Source: Arabidopsis thaliana (lineage: Eukaryota; Streptophyta; Magnoliopsida; Brassicales; Brassicaceae). From it: a stretch of DNA of 64,000 nt. Positions 22,106 through 31,091 of this stretch are shown here, in pieces. A program made the position numbers and the translations under genes. Under the pieces are notes generated by a model. It worked only from the letters and a program-made list of their open reading frames with translations. It searched no databases and had not been told where the DNA came from. The stretch is taken from contig NC_003076.8 in assembly GCF_000001735.4 (NCBI RefSeq), forward strand, positions 20,773,835-20,837,834, in the 5' to 3' direction. Each line of letters opens with the position of its first letter. Positions within the stretch are counted from its first letter, which is position 1.

Positions 22106-22168
22106 ATGATGATGGGGATTTTGGAGATTACGATGAGGATGTACAGCTCCCTCTTCTGATTAAGCTGA
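22106..22168 (+). ncRNA. Possible second box C/D snoRNA (weak)
   Basis: Box C-like ATGATGA (22106-22112), a C'-like CGATGAG (22131-22137) and CTGA boxes at 22156-22159 and 22165-22168 are spaced as in short C/D RNAs. TTAA next to box C could pair with TTAA after the first CTGA. Plant snoRNAs often lie in clusters sharing one promoter, and this one is about 110 bp downstream of a stronger candidate. I know no rRNA match for its guide, so it may be chance. Confidence 0.3.
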
Positions 22169-22518
22169 AGAGAATTGCTGGCAGAATCGAACCTAAATCA
22201 CTAGCCACTACTGAGTTATCCCCTTAATCCCCATAAATAGTTTATAAGAGTTTGTTTTTTGGTTTTCTATTCAGTAAAAACGAATTTAGATGGTAGATAA
22301 TGATGAAGCAAAATTAATCTAATCCAACACTTGATCTGAGAGATACTATGTGCATCTCCAAGTGAAGTTACAACTGTTAGCTTCTGAATCTAACTTTGTT
22401 CAATTGTGATTTGCTTCAGTTTAATGACAAACTACGAGTAAAGTTTAATCGGAAGAATTGACTAATACATTCAAAATAGTTGTCTGATTAAATGTCTATT
22501 GAACACGACACAAAATAG

Positions 22519-22571
22519 TTATCTATTTGTTCGAATATGATTAGGACATCCATATTCGAACAAATAGATAA
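22519..22571. repeat. Perfect 21-bp inverted repeat (hairpin, 11-nt loop)
   Basis: Arms 22519-22539 and 22551-22571 are exact reverse complements over 21 bp; the core is TTCGAATATG facing CATATTCGAA. The loop is 11 nt. No flanking duplication or transposon motif is apparent. Just upstream, AAAATAGTT occurs twice (about 22471 and 22512), as if copied. Confidence 0.9.
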
Positions 22572-23525
22572 TTTAGTCTGCCAATTCTGAAAACATTGTT
22601 TTGACACTGAGAATATCAAATTAATGTATGAAATTATCTATTTTATCTAGTGCCCGTACCTAGTTGAATCCGAAGTAATCGATCCCTGTGTATTGATTTG
22701 AAAGCATTTGGTCATAAACATTGGCGTGTTCTTGTTAAAGAGCAGTCGTCAGATATCTTAGAAACTAATGGCAGTTACCAACGATGTTCCAACGAGCACC
22801 CAATTTGCCTACAATGACGAAGGCTGGGGACTTAAAATTGATTCGAAAAAACCTGTAAAAAATATATTATACAAAAGTATTGGTCACAAACTTTGTTATC
22901 ACCGTTAGTGATTCAAAGGTAGTCAGATTGTATGAACTTTTTAGTCTTAATCAAAAATTGGTATAGTTGAAGAAAAAGAAAAATCCAAAGACCGGCAATC
23001 CAAAACGTTTAGTTACTATGGTAATTTGTAACTTCCGTATAATTAACAGTTTAATACAGTTCAGTACTTAGCAGAGTTCCGTTGTAACGGAATAACGGGA
23101 TCCAGTTGATTACGTTTTGAAACCAGTAAAGTCAAAGATATTATTTTGTTGTTAAGAAGAGGAAAAAAGTCAAAGTTATCCTGTTTGTTTGTTTTCCCCA
23201 AATTAAGAAAAAAGCAAAGGCGTAGAGGGAGAGAGTTTGTTCTCAGGAAGTCGGTATCTCTATCGAAGCCGACTTCACGTCACGATTACTTACTTCCACG
23301 TTACATTTTGTCGTGTTTTCTTCCTTCCGTTTCCTTCTCTGGCAAGTCTGCTTCGTACGTACTCTCTCTTCATTCCCACTTCACACTTTCTACTTTTTAC
23401 CAAATCCTATCCTCAACTCTAATTCCCACCATTTCTGATCCACGATTTCAAATTGGGTGGTTGGAAGCAGTGTTTGTGCTGTAATTGGATCTGATCTGAT
23501 CGGATTCGATTGAAATTTGGATCCC

Positions 23526-26095
23526 ATGGAGAAGCACGAGGAGGAAAACGGTCTTTGCAAGGCGGAATCTGTTGATGGTAGCCTTGATGTTTGGAGTTGT
23601 CAGAATTCTGATTCTTCTTCCGCTGATCACCTTGTCGTTATGGTCCATGGGATCTTGGGAAGGTAAACAAACTTTGATGGAGTTGAGAATTTTGATTGTT
23701 CTGTTTTACTTGATATATTTATGCAATTCGCCAAAATCTCAATAATGAGAATTGTTCTTGAGAACTGCAGTACGGATGATTGGAAGTTTGGAGCTGAGCA
23801 GTTCGTCAAAAAGATGCCAGACAAAGTCTTTGTTCACTGTAAGTTGTCTTGCGCTTTGATTAATGATGATTTACAAAGTTCCAAAATTGAAATTAGTTTC
23901 CTTTTTCAGAATTAAACTTAGTTAGTGGACCCTTTATCTAATCATTCAGCTATTAATAGGTTCTGTTTTCCATTTCTTGCTACTATTGGGTCTGTGTCAC
24001 TGGCAATTATCTTTAAATTCTAAGATTCTTATGATGCTAGGTTTATTGCTCCAAGATTCTTATGATCTTACCTTTTGTAAGCAGGTAGTGAAAAGAATGT
24101 GTCTGCGCTTACTCTAGATGGTGTGGATGTAATGGGTGAACGTCTAGCAGCTGAGGTAAGGCGTCACATATAGGTCCTCTTTTATTTACATTTGTGGAGT
24201 TGGACTCTGTTTGATGTAACGAAAATGCATGTCAGGTTCTTGATATTATTCAGAGAAAACCAAATATCTGTAAAATCTCCTTTGTTGCACATTCTTTGGG
24301 AGGGCTTGCAGCAAGATATGCAATTGGGAAATTGTACAAGCCCGCTAATCAGGAAGATGTTAAAGACTCGGTAGCGGACAGTAGTCAAGAGACTCCCAAA
24401 GGCACAATATGTGGACTCGAGGCTATGAATTTTATTACTGTAGCTACACCACATTTGGGTTCAATGGGTAATAAACAGGTAACTCTACTTGTGTACATGC
24501 GTAGTGCATTGACTTTGCTAAATCGTCTATTAAACTTGTTTGAAACGAATTTTCTTCTACAACTTTCATTGCATAACATGGTTCTGGTGAGTGTTAAAAA
24601 AATGAACAAAATTAGGAAACATAACTTGTTTGCTATCTTAATATTTGCTACTAAAAACCTGGCACTCTGTTTACCTAACTTTCCACCAGGGTAATGTATA
24701 TAAGTTATGACTGACAACTGCTTTCTTGAACTATGCAAATCTGGTTGTATGATTGAATTACCATTTCACTTATGTCTGGATATTATTCTCATTATAACAA
24801 TTTATTGTTTTCTTCCAGGTTCCGTTTCTCTTTGGTTTTTCTTCCATTGAGAAAGTTGCAGGTCTCATTATCCACTGGATATTTAAAAGAACGGGCCGTC
24901 ACCTTTTCTTGAAGGATGAAGAAGAGGGAAAACCACCATTGCTTCGACGCATGGTGGAAGATACCGATGATTGTCATTTCATGTGTGCCACTCTATGTCC
25001 CATTTGTCACAAGTTAGTTTACCTAACTTTGTCTCGATAATGTCTCACTAGAAAATGTTTTCCTCAATTGCAGATCTGCACTGCGAGCCTTCAAAAGGCG
25101 GGTGGCTTATTCAAATGTGGGCCATGATCGTATCCTTTATGTGTGTTACTTGTAGAAATGTCCTTGTTAGCATCAGACATTACATTTTTTTTTTCCTTCA
25201 CTAGATCTAAATAGACGTTGTTGGCTGGAAGACGGCATCCATTAGACGTGACAGTGAATTGCCTAAGGTATCTGACTCTGACTGGATTACTTGATTTGGT
25301 TCAGGATTTTGATATAATAGTTCTCTCTGATAAATGAATAATTTCTTGTTTACCAGTGGGAAGATTCTCTGAATGAGAAGTATCCTCATATTGTTTACGA
25401 AGAACTCTGCAAGGCATGTGATATGGAGGACATACCAGAAGGCGAGAATCATTCAGACGACATAGAAGGTTAGCGTGCACTTGTTGCACTGACCGTTTAG
25501 GCATTTATCTGTGATTTTGTAGAACTTAATGCTCACTTCTCTTATTTCTATTTCTACTTTCTATGCTTTAGATCTTATTAGCTGGTAAAAGAAGTGTTCA
25601 GTACAAATTCATATGTTGATGATCTACCATATGCTGTGCTTCTGCTTTCTTATTCATATGCATCATGATGTATATAATAACGTAGTGCCTCGTCAATTGT
25701 GCAGAAGAAATGATCAAAGGCCTCTCCTCTGTCTCATGGGAAAAAGTTGATGTTAGCTTTCACAGTAGCAGGCAGAGGTTTGCTGCCCATAGTGTTATAC
25801 AGGTCTCTCACTCTCACCTGCCATACCTCATGTGTCTTAAGATATAACATTTGTTTATCCTCACACCTAAGGCTTTTTAATTGCATCCTCTCTTGATAGT
25901 TATCTTTCTGTTGTTATATACATTGAACGATAACATATTGTTCATTCATTTTGATAGGATTAATCTCCACATACTTTCTAGTAAAACCATAAAGTCTAAT
26001 AGTCTGTGTTATGCCGTTTACAGGTTAAAAATGAAGATATGCATATAGAAGGAGCAGATGTCATAGAGCATATCATCGATCATTTCCATGCTTAA
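23526..26095 (+). CDS. DUF676 alpha/beta-hydrolase (lipase-like serine esterase)
   Basis: Ten exons (23526-23662, 23771-23838, 24085-24155, 24236-24478, 24819-24982, 25074-25129, 25215-25267, 25357-25468, 25705-25802, 26024-26095) give 357 residues. The oxyanion region is VVMVHGILG (residues about 37-45) and the nucleophile elbow is FVAHSLGGLAARYA with the catalytic serine in GxSxG form (HSLGG). Next is the DUF676 block AMNFITVATPHLGS. An exon junction reconstructs HVVGWKTASIRRDSELP, and the C-terminal HIEGADVIEHIIDHFH supplies the likely catalytic histidine. DUF676 proteins (PF05057) resemble yeast Rog1-type lipases; the substrate is unknown. No signal peptide is seen, so a cytosolic or membrane-edge role is inferred. 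Probably At5g51180. Confidence 0.93.
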
Positions 26096-26873
26096 ATCAG
26101 TAAACTTTTCATCACCCAAGAGTTTGGGACACGACATTAAGGACTCAAATTTCTTATAGTAGAGCAACAATTTTCCAGCTGGACGTTTATATGTCACGTA
26201 GTTGTTTACACTATAAAATCATCTCATTTTGTCTGTAATTGCACAGGTAGCAAGACGTCAATTATGACCAATGTATTTGATACATGGTATTAGCAAAGCA
26301 AATTGTTCAATTCAATTGTATCATGTATTCACAAATATTTTGCAATGGAAGCTTTGTGCCTATATATTTTTTTTACTTGGAAGAATTCCTACCGACTGAG
26401 TTTGTGGTGTCATTTGATAATCAACGTCTTAACATTCTCAGGGTGAAGGACTAAAATGCAATCAGTACACTTTCATCTTCAGTATTTCTCTCTGGTTGTT
26501 TCCTTTGATTTGGTGACTTGAAATAGTCTACGTAATCTTGCCATGTTGTATGACGTGAACATGTTACAACCTTAGCATCAAGTACATCTGGAAGTCGAAG
26601 CTCTGGTGGAGCATTAGTTTTCTCTTCTATTTGTGCGTCTTGAACATTCTGTATCTCTTTAGGCTGGACATTGATAGTGATCTAGCAAAGACAGGTTTGT
26701 TGGTTTAAGACCTCCCTAAGTTTTTGTAAGTTTGAGCTCGTTTAAGGAAGGGTAGAAAGAATTGCATTTAAGAAGAATGAATGAATATAGTAAAACATTT
26801 TTTTACAATCAGCTAATCTAGAAGCTTTGAAAACAATCCAATGTTGATTTTTTCCAGTTTGACCCTCTGAAGC
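26096..26873. other. Convergent region between the hydrolase and ERF105
   Basis: This contains the hydrolase 3' UTR at left and the ERF105 3' UTR at right. Between them lies an orphan coding-like frame on the minus strand (26451-26681), described separately. No other feature was found. Confidence 0.5.
26451..26681 (-). pseudogene. Orphan coding-like 76-codon frame, no start codon
   Basis: On the minus strand, 76 sense codons run from a splice-acceptor-like TTTGCTAG (just above 26681) to a TAG at 26451-26453. The translation is mixed and protein-like: it begins ITINVQPKEIQNVQDAQIEE and includes LRLPDVLDAKVVTCSRH and TTWQDYVDYFKSP. It has no ATG, and the acceptor's TAG is in frame, so it looks like a last exon cut off from its gene, or a transposon or gene fragment. 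I do not recognise the family. It lies 193 bp beyond the ERF105 stop on the same strand, so an alternative terminal exon of ERF105 is possible but unsupported. Confidence 0.35.
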
Positions 26874-27539
26874 TTAAGTAACTACGAGTTGAGAGTGTCC
26901 AAGAGATGGACAAGGAGATAACAGAGGCACGGAAAATATTCCCATGTCTTTACTGTCTGCTCCGTCCCAAAACCCCTTCCAACTTGATGGCGTTAATGGA
27001 CAAGCATCAGCCTGAACCTGAGCTTCTTCCCTCTTAACAGCTTTACGGCTGATCAGCTGGCTTTCATCCTCCGTCACCTGTCTCTTCCTCTTTGCTTTTA
27101 AAGAAATAGTCTTCTTGTTGTCTCCCAAGTCCTCATGCTTTCCTGCTTCAAGTGGGAAGTTAAGAATAGCTTTGCTTCCTCGTAGTTTAAAAGCTGCCTT
27201 GTCATAACCTCTTGCAGCTTCCATGGCTGTGTCAAAAGTGCCTAACCAGACACGAACACCTTTCTTGTTTGGGTCTCTGATCTCAGCCGCATACTTACCC
27301 CATGGTCTTCTCCTGACGCCTCTGTAATGCCTTTGATCATTCTCTTGAACCACCGGTGCAGTAGTAGGAACTGCTATAGTGGCAAGAGGTGGTTTGCGTT
27401 GGCTTAGAGTTGAGGTGGTGCAGTGGTGGATGGTGGAGGCAAAGGTGTCTAAGGAAGGGAAATCAGTAAGAAGGTGTTGGGTTATGAGATCTAAAGCTGA
27501 CTGGTCTTGTTCTTGCTGTTGTTGATGTGAAGAAGCCAT
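26874..27539 (-). CDS. ERF105: AP2/ERF transcription factor, group IX
   Basis: An intronless 221-residue protein, typical of ERF genes. The single AP2/ERF domain (about residues 70-130) begins [19 protein letters not shown] and contains [17 protein letters not shown] and [13 protein letters not shown]. The Ala and Asp in AAEIRD and TFDT place it with ERF proteins that bind the GCC box. A Gln-rich start and a basic cluster (LKAKRKRQ) after the domain, a likely nuclear signal, are visible. The group IX relatives ERF104 and ERF105 respond to cold, ethylene and defence cues. The symbol is from memory (At5g51190). The upstream region has a clear TATA box. The start is the only ATG before the domain with a good context. 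Confidence 0.94.
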   Translation of the reverse strand: MASSHQQQQEQDQSALDLITQHLLTDFPSLDTFASTIHHCTTSTLSQRKPPLATIAVPTTAPVVQENDQRHYRGVRRRPWGKYAAEIRDPNKKGVRVWLGTFDTAMEAARGYDKAAFKLRGSKAILNFPLEAGKHEDLGDNKKTISLKAKRKRQVTEDESQLISRKAVKREEAQVQADACPLTPSSWKGFWDGADSKDMGIFSVPLLSPCPSLGHSQLVVT

Positions 27540-27607
27540 AGATGATGAATTATGTTGGAGTCTTCTTTGTGGTTTTGATTATGGATTTTGGTTTTTGAGA
27601 TTGGAGG

Positions 27608-27618
27608 TTATATATAAA
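27608..27618 (-). promoter_or_regulatory. TATA box of ERF105
   Basis: On the minus strand TTTATATATAA sits about 70-80 bp before the ERF105 ATG, at a distance that would give a short leader. A TTGACT W-box core lies near 27687 and another near 27969, plausible for a stress-induced ERF gene but not tested. Confidence 0.6.
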
Positions 27619-29508
27619 AGTGGGATTGAGAGGTTTCGTAGCTAGCTTCTTGGGTTGGAGAGAGGAAGGATCCTTTTCAATTGTTTTGACTTGTTTAGTT
27701 CTATTGTTGCTTTGGAGTGTGGCAAGTGGACTACTCTATCATTTATTATTTTAAGATAATGAAGGATTTGTGGCTATGTCTTTTTCTTGCGAGGGTCCAT
27801 CATCATAGCTATTGTCTATTTCCAGGCTTCTTCATATCCCAGACACAAATTAAAAATGTTTTTCTGAGAGATATTTGAAAGAAAAATTGACACTTTTTTC
27901 TTACTTTTAAGGGTAAAGTTTAGTTATATTTTGGAAAAGGTGGATGCACGAATGTGTATGTGTCCACTTGACTATGTGCCTATGTTAGATGGTATTGCTG
28001 CCTTGGATTCTCGTTTGGGCACACTGTGGATTATATGATTTGGCCGCAATATTTGAAACTTATGTTTTTTTTCGTTTAATTGTTTGAAACTTTTATTCAA
28101 TTTAAGTTACTTCATTTTTGTTTCTTTGTTGTTTATATAGACCAACTTGCCTATTTTGAACAATGAAAGTTTGAATTTCCTGCATGCAAGTTATATAGAA
28201 CAACTTGCCAAATAAATCAGATTAGAAGATGTTCAATAAATTCATGGTCAAGCTTTGAAAAACTCCGGCCCCCACAAGAGTATAAACAAAATGCTGGAAA
28301 TAAAAGTTTTACGAGGAGCATTTCACGAATGTTGGTTAATCACAAAAGTCTTAATTACTTACTTCAAAAATTCTTGTTGACGAACAACAATGAAAAGAAA
28401 AAAGATACAAGATTTTTTGTCACCATGCATAGGCCCGAATAATATACAGAAACGCAAGATGGATACAAATGCCAAGGACACCGGGTAAGTCGGAGAAGTG
28501 CTGGTCGAGAGGACCTACAAACATAGGCGGAGAAGAGCTAAGGGTAGAATTAACTTCATTAAAACAATTACCACCAAAATAAGAAACATTGGATGAGAAT
28601 CTAACTCCTACACTAGGTGCTCGACATTTGGATACGCATGTCGGATTTGGTTTTTTTAAGTAAAGAAATTTAGGATCCAATAAGATATATATAAAAAACG
28701 GGTTTGGTATCGATTCGGATTTGGGTCGAATTTAAGATTTCATAACCTATAAACTCGGTACTTTTCAGTTCAAATGTTTTTCTATCTGATTGTACCTGAT
28801 TACTCGAAGTTTTACTTGATTAACTGATATTATATCCGATTATCCGAAATTTTTACCTAGTTATCCGAAATATTATCAGATTTTCCAAAATATTGTCCGA
28901 TTTTCCGATGTAAGTAAAGCTTCTATCCATATAAGTGTAGCTAATTTTGGGTAATCGGGTTACTCGTTCGGGTATCGGGTAATACCCGAAGCGACCTGAT
29001 ACCCAAGATTACAATTACATAGGATCCAATAGGTAAATTAGTTATATCCTACTTGACCCAAACCGGTTTTTTGGGTTGGTTTCGATTCGGGTTTTCAGTT
29101 TCATTCATCCACTTCTGTTAATTTGTTAAATCTTTGAAGTTCAGAAAACACAAGGAGTAAGATTAGTGTTGGAAAACTAGACCAGATTCATTCGCATTCA
29201 ACTCACGCCGTCGATCAAAGGTATCTGGCGACTCCAATTTTGCCTCCACATAGTCTCAAACCGATAAATGATCACTTCTCCAAATAACCTAAAATAGCTG
29301 CCCAGTAAAAAAAATCCCTAAACCCAACAACCAAATCACCACGATCACACCACCATCCAGACTTGCTAGACGCAAAAAAGTCATCGTGAGTTTCATCATC
29401 GATCTAAAATCTAAAACCTTTCACTTCTATAAGGCGGAACCACCATCTTTTAAGCTTAACAACCATAACAAACCTCTTACATTATCGGCAAAAAAATGCT
29501 AGTGACCG
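27619..29508. other. Intergenic spacer with degenerate repeats
   Basis: The left part is the ERF105 promoter. From about 28690 to 29110 the sequence is built of degenerate words such as TTATCCGAAA and TCGGGTAATACCCGA, described separately. An ATG-less 86-codon frame at 28420-28680 on the minus strand is unconvincing. Otherwise no gene is seen. Confidence 0.5.
28690..29110. repeat. Degenerate TTATCCGAAA / GGGTATCGGGT word repeats
   Basis: At least four imperfect copies of a unit of roughly 20-25 bp ending in TCCGAAA or TTCCGA occur between 28820 and 28910. They are followed by TCGGGTTACTCGTTCGGGTA and its inverse ACCCGAAGCGACC, and by GGGTTGGTTTCGATTCGGGT. This class of sequence is common in Arabidopsis spacers. 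Its origin is unclear. Confidence 0.55.
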
Positions 29509-29524
29509 ATCCAAATTAAATATA

Positions 29525-30838
29525 TTTTTTTTTTTTTTCACAAAAAGTGATACTTTTTATATAGATCAAGTGTTGCAAAAGATACAACTGTGGAAACTTC
29601 CACTTACAAACTTAACTAACAAGTTAAAGCATACATTGTTAAAACATGGATCTTCTAAAGTGAATGAAGACTCCATTGAACATAACCCAAAAGGTTGCAG
29701 CTACATCTTCAGATTCCATTTCTGCTTGAATCTCCAGTCTATTCAAACGGAATTGCTGCACACTAACCATTAGGTATGCAAATACTCCAATAAAATCCTG
29801 AGCATACCAATTATTCAAACCCTTGCTTCACTGAGCTAACATACCATTGCCAAAAGGTGTTTAACGCCAAAAAGTGATGACAGAATAATTAGAGTGGTTA
29901 CCGCTTCTTTGGAGGTTTCAGAATCCCTCCTTCTTTAAGCTCTGTTACTTTCTGCTTTTGATTCCTTCGAACTGCCTCTGGCTGTTCAACTTGTGTGGTC
30001 TTGCGTTTAGATGAGTCACCTTCTTCAGTTGGCCTGGAACCTTCCCCAATCTCAGCTCTTCTTGATGATTCACCAATCTCTAAAATTCTTGAAAATCTAG
30101 AAGTGACTTCATCTGCAATTGGTGGAGAGAGATGAGATTCTGACCTGAAACGTGGTGTAAGAGTTGCCATTTGAGGTTTTTCAACCATCAAGTTCTGAGG
30201 AGTAGCTGTTCTTGAAGGGAACAGGTAAAGTCTTGCAGCTGCAAGCTCTGCAGAATTCAAAGGAGGGGTAGCAGTCCTTGGAGGTGGAGTTATAGGAGCA
30301 GGAAAGGAGTCATCTGACAGTTGTGATTGAGAATTCATATCCGACCTGCAAAGCTCCTCATGTAAAGCCGCTCTTGTCCTTTCTGCCATGTCTTGACCTC
30401 TACCATCATTTCTTGGTGCAGGAAGAGGAACCATGTAAGGACAATGATTCCGTTGATGAGTGAAACGAAGACACCGACTACAAATTCTTCTAAGACGTTC
30501 ATATTGGAAACGTATGATTGCAGTCTCTCCAGAATCAAACCGGATTCGTTGGAAGAACCTTAGTCTATCAGTTATACCAAACCTGACTCTTACTCTGATG
30601 TATGCAATTTGATTAGAAGTAGCTTCCTGGAAGTCTATGAGGACAATATGACCCAATTCCTGTGCAATCTCACTAACAGTTTCCACACAAACATATGGCA
30701 TAGGAATTCCCCTAATCTGAACCCATAGATCAATATTGGCTAGAAAATCCAAGTCAGGAAAGAACTCCCACCTTTGATTGATGATAAACCAATTATTAAA
30801 AAGCCAAGGCTCTCTTCTTTGAACTGAGATCAAATCAA
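29525..30838 (-). mobile_element. Retroposed insertion (LINE-type or retrocopy) with poly(A) and 16-bp target-site duplication
   Basis: ATCCAAATTAAATATA occurs exactly at 29509-29524 and again at 30839-30854, flanking a 1,314-bp insert. Immediately inside the left copy is a run of 15 T (29525-29539), that is, a poly(A) tail on the minus strand. Target-site duplication plus a 3' poly(A) is the signature of target-primed reverse transcription. The insert contains a 5'-truncated DUF4283/zinc-knuckle frame and then about 360 bp of 3' sequence. No reverse transcriptase is present. The perfect duplication argues for a young event. The right end lies about 240 bp from the NUP205 start codon. Confidence 0.88.
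29898..30833 (-). pseudogene. 5'-truncated DUF4283 / CCHC zinc-knuckle protein
   Basis: About 311 codons are open from the 5' edge of the insertion to a stop at 29898, but the first in-frame codon near 30833 is TTG. The first ATG lies about 45 codons further in, at IRGIPMPYVCVE. The protein has the end of DUF4283 (REPWLFNNWFIINQRWEF, LWVQIRGIP), a CX2CX4HX4C zinc knuckle (CSRCLRFTHQRNHC) and a long Pro/Ser/Arg/Lys tail. This matches the gag-like protein of plant LINEs and the dispersed DUF4283 gene family, which bind nucleic acid. The missing N-terminus results from truncation on insertion. The long intact frame suggests recent arrival, but function is doubtful. Confidence 0.8.
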
Positions 30839-30854
30839 ATCCAAATTAAATATA

Positions 30855-31091
30855 GAAGATTAAAAACTAAATTAAAATTGAAAATTAAAAAAACCGCGTT
30901 TCACTTTAAAAAAAACCCTAAGTGCTCGTCTCCTTCGCTTTCCTCTGTTCTCTCGGATTTAAAACTCAAAAAAATCGTATTTCTCCATAAGAGTAACATA
31001 TCACTGGACGTTTCCCAATTATCTCCTCCTACGCTCCCGACTAGCGTTTATCCTATTCCGGTCGCCGCCGGAGACCTTGTATCTCCATATA
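30855..31091 (+). promoter_or_regulatory. Promoter/5' UTR of NUP205
   Basis: Only about 240 bp separate the retroposed insertion from the NUP205 ATG. This stretch holds the leader and at most a short core promoter: an A-rich block, AAACCCTAA (30912-30920, a telo-box), then a CT-rich leader. Upstream control elements must now lie beyond or inside the insertion. Confidence 0.5.

Larger units (their letters stand above)
21995..23525. other. Intergenic region with possible second snoRNA, hairpin and hydrolase promoter
   Basis: This follows the snoRNA. It holds a weak second C/D candidate (22106-22168) and a perfect hairpin (22519-22571), listed separately. The 3' third (about 23140-23525) is the CT-rich promoter/5' UTR of the hydrolase. 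Long frames there lack an ATG and look like leader sequence. The middle (22600-23100) shows nothing recognisable. Confidence 0.5.

Noticed and set aside
5926..22168. RNA-processing genes as a functional cluster or operon-like system
   Set aside because: They are on both strands, separately promoted and interrupted by unrelated genes; chance is the simplest explanation.
23146..23484. 112-codon plus-strand frame before the hydrolase
   Set aside because: It begins with a non-ATG codon, is highly basic and hydrophobic by chance, and lies in the CT-rich 5' leader of the real gene.
28420..28680. 86-codon minus-strand frame in the ERF105-NUP205 spacer
   Set aside because: It starts with TTG, has no ATG in a sensible place, no recognised motif and sits in repeat-like sequence.
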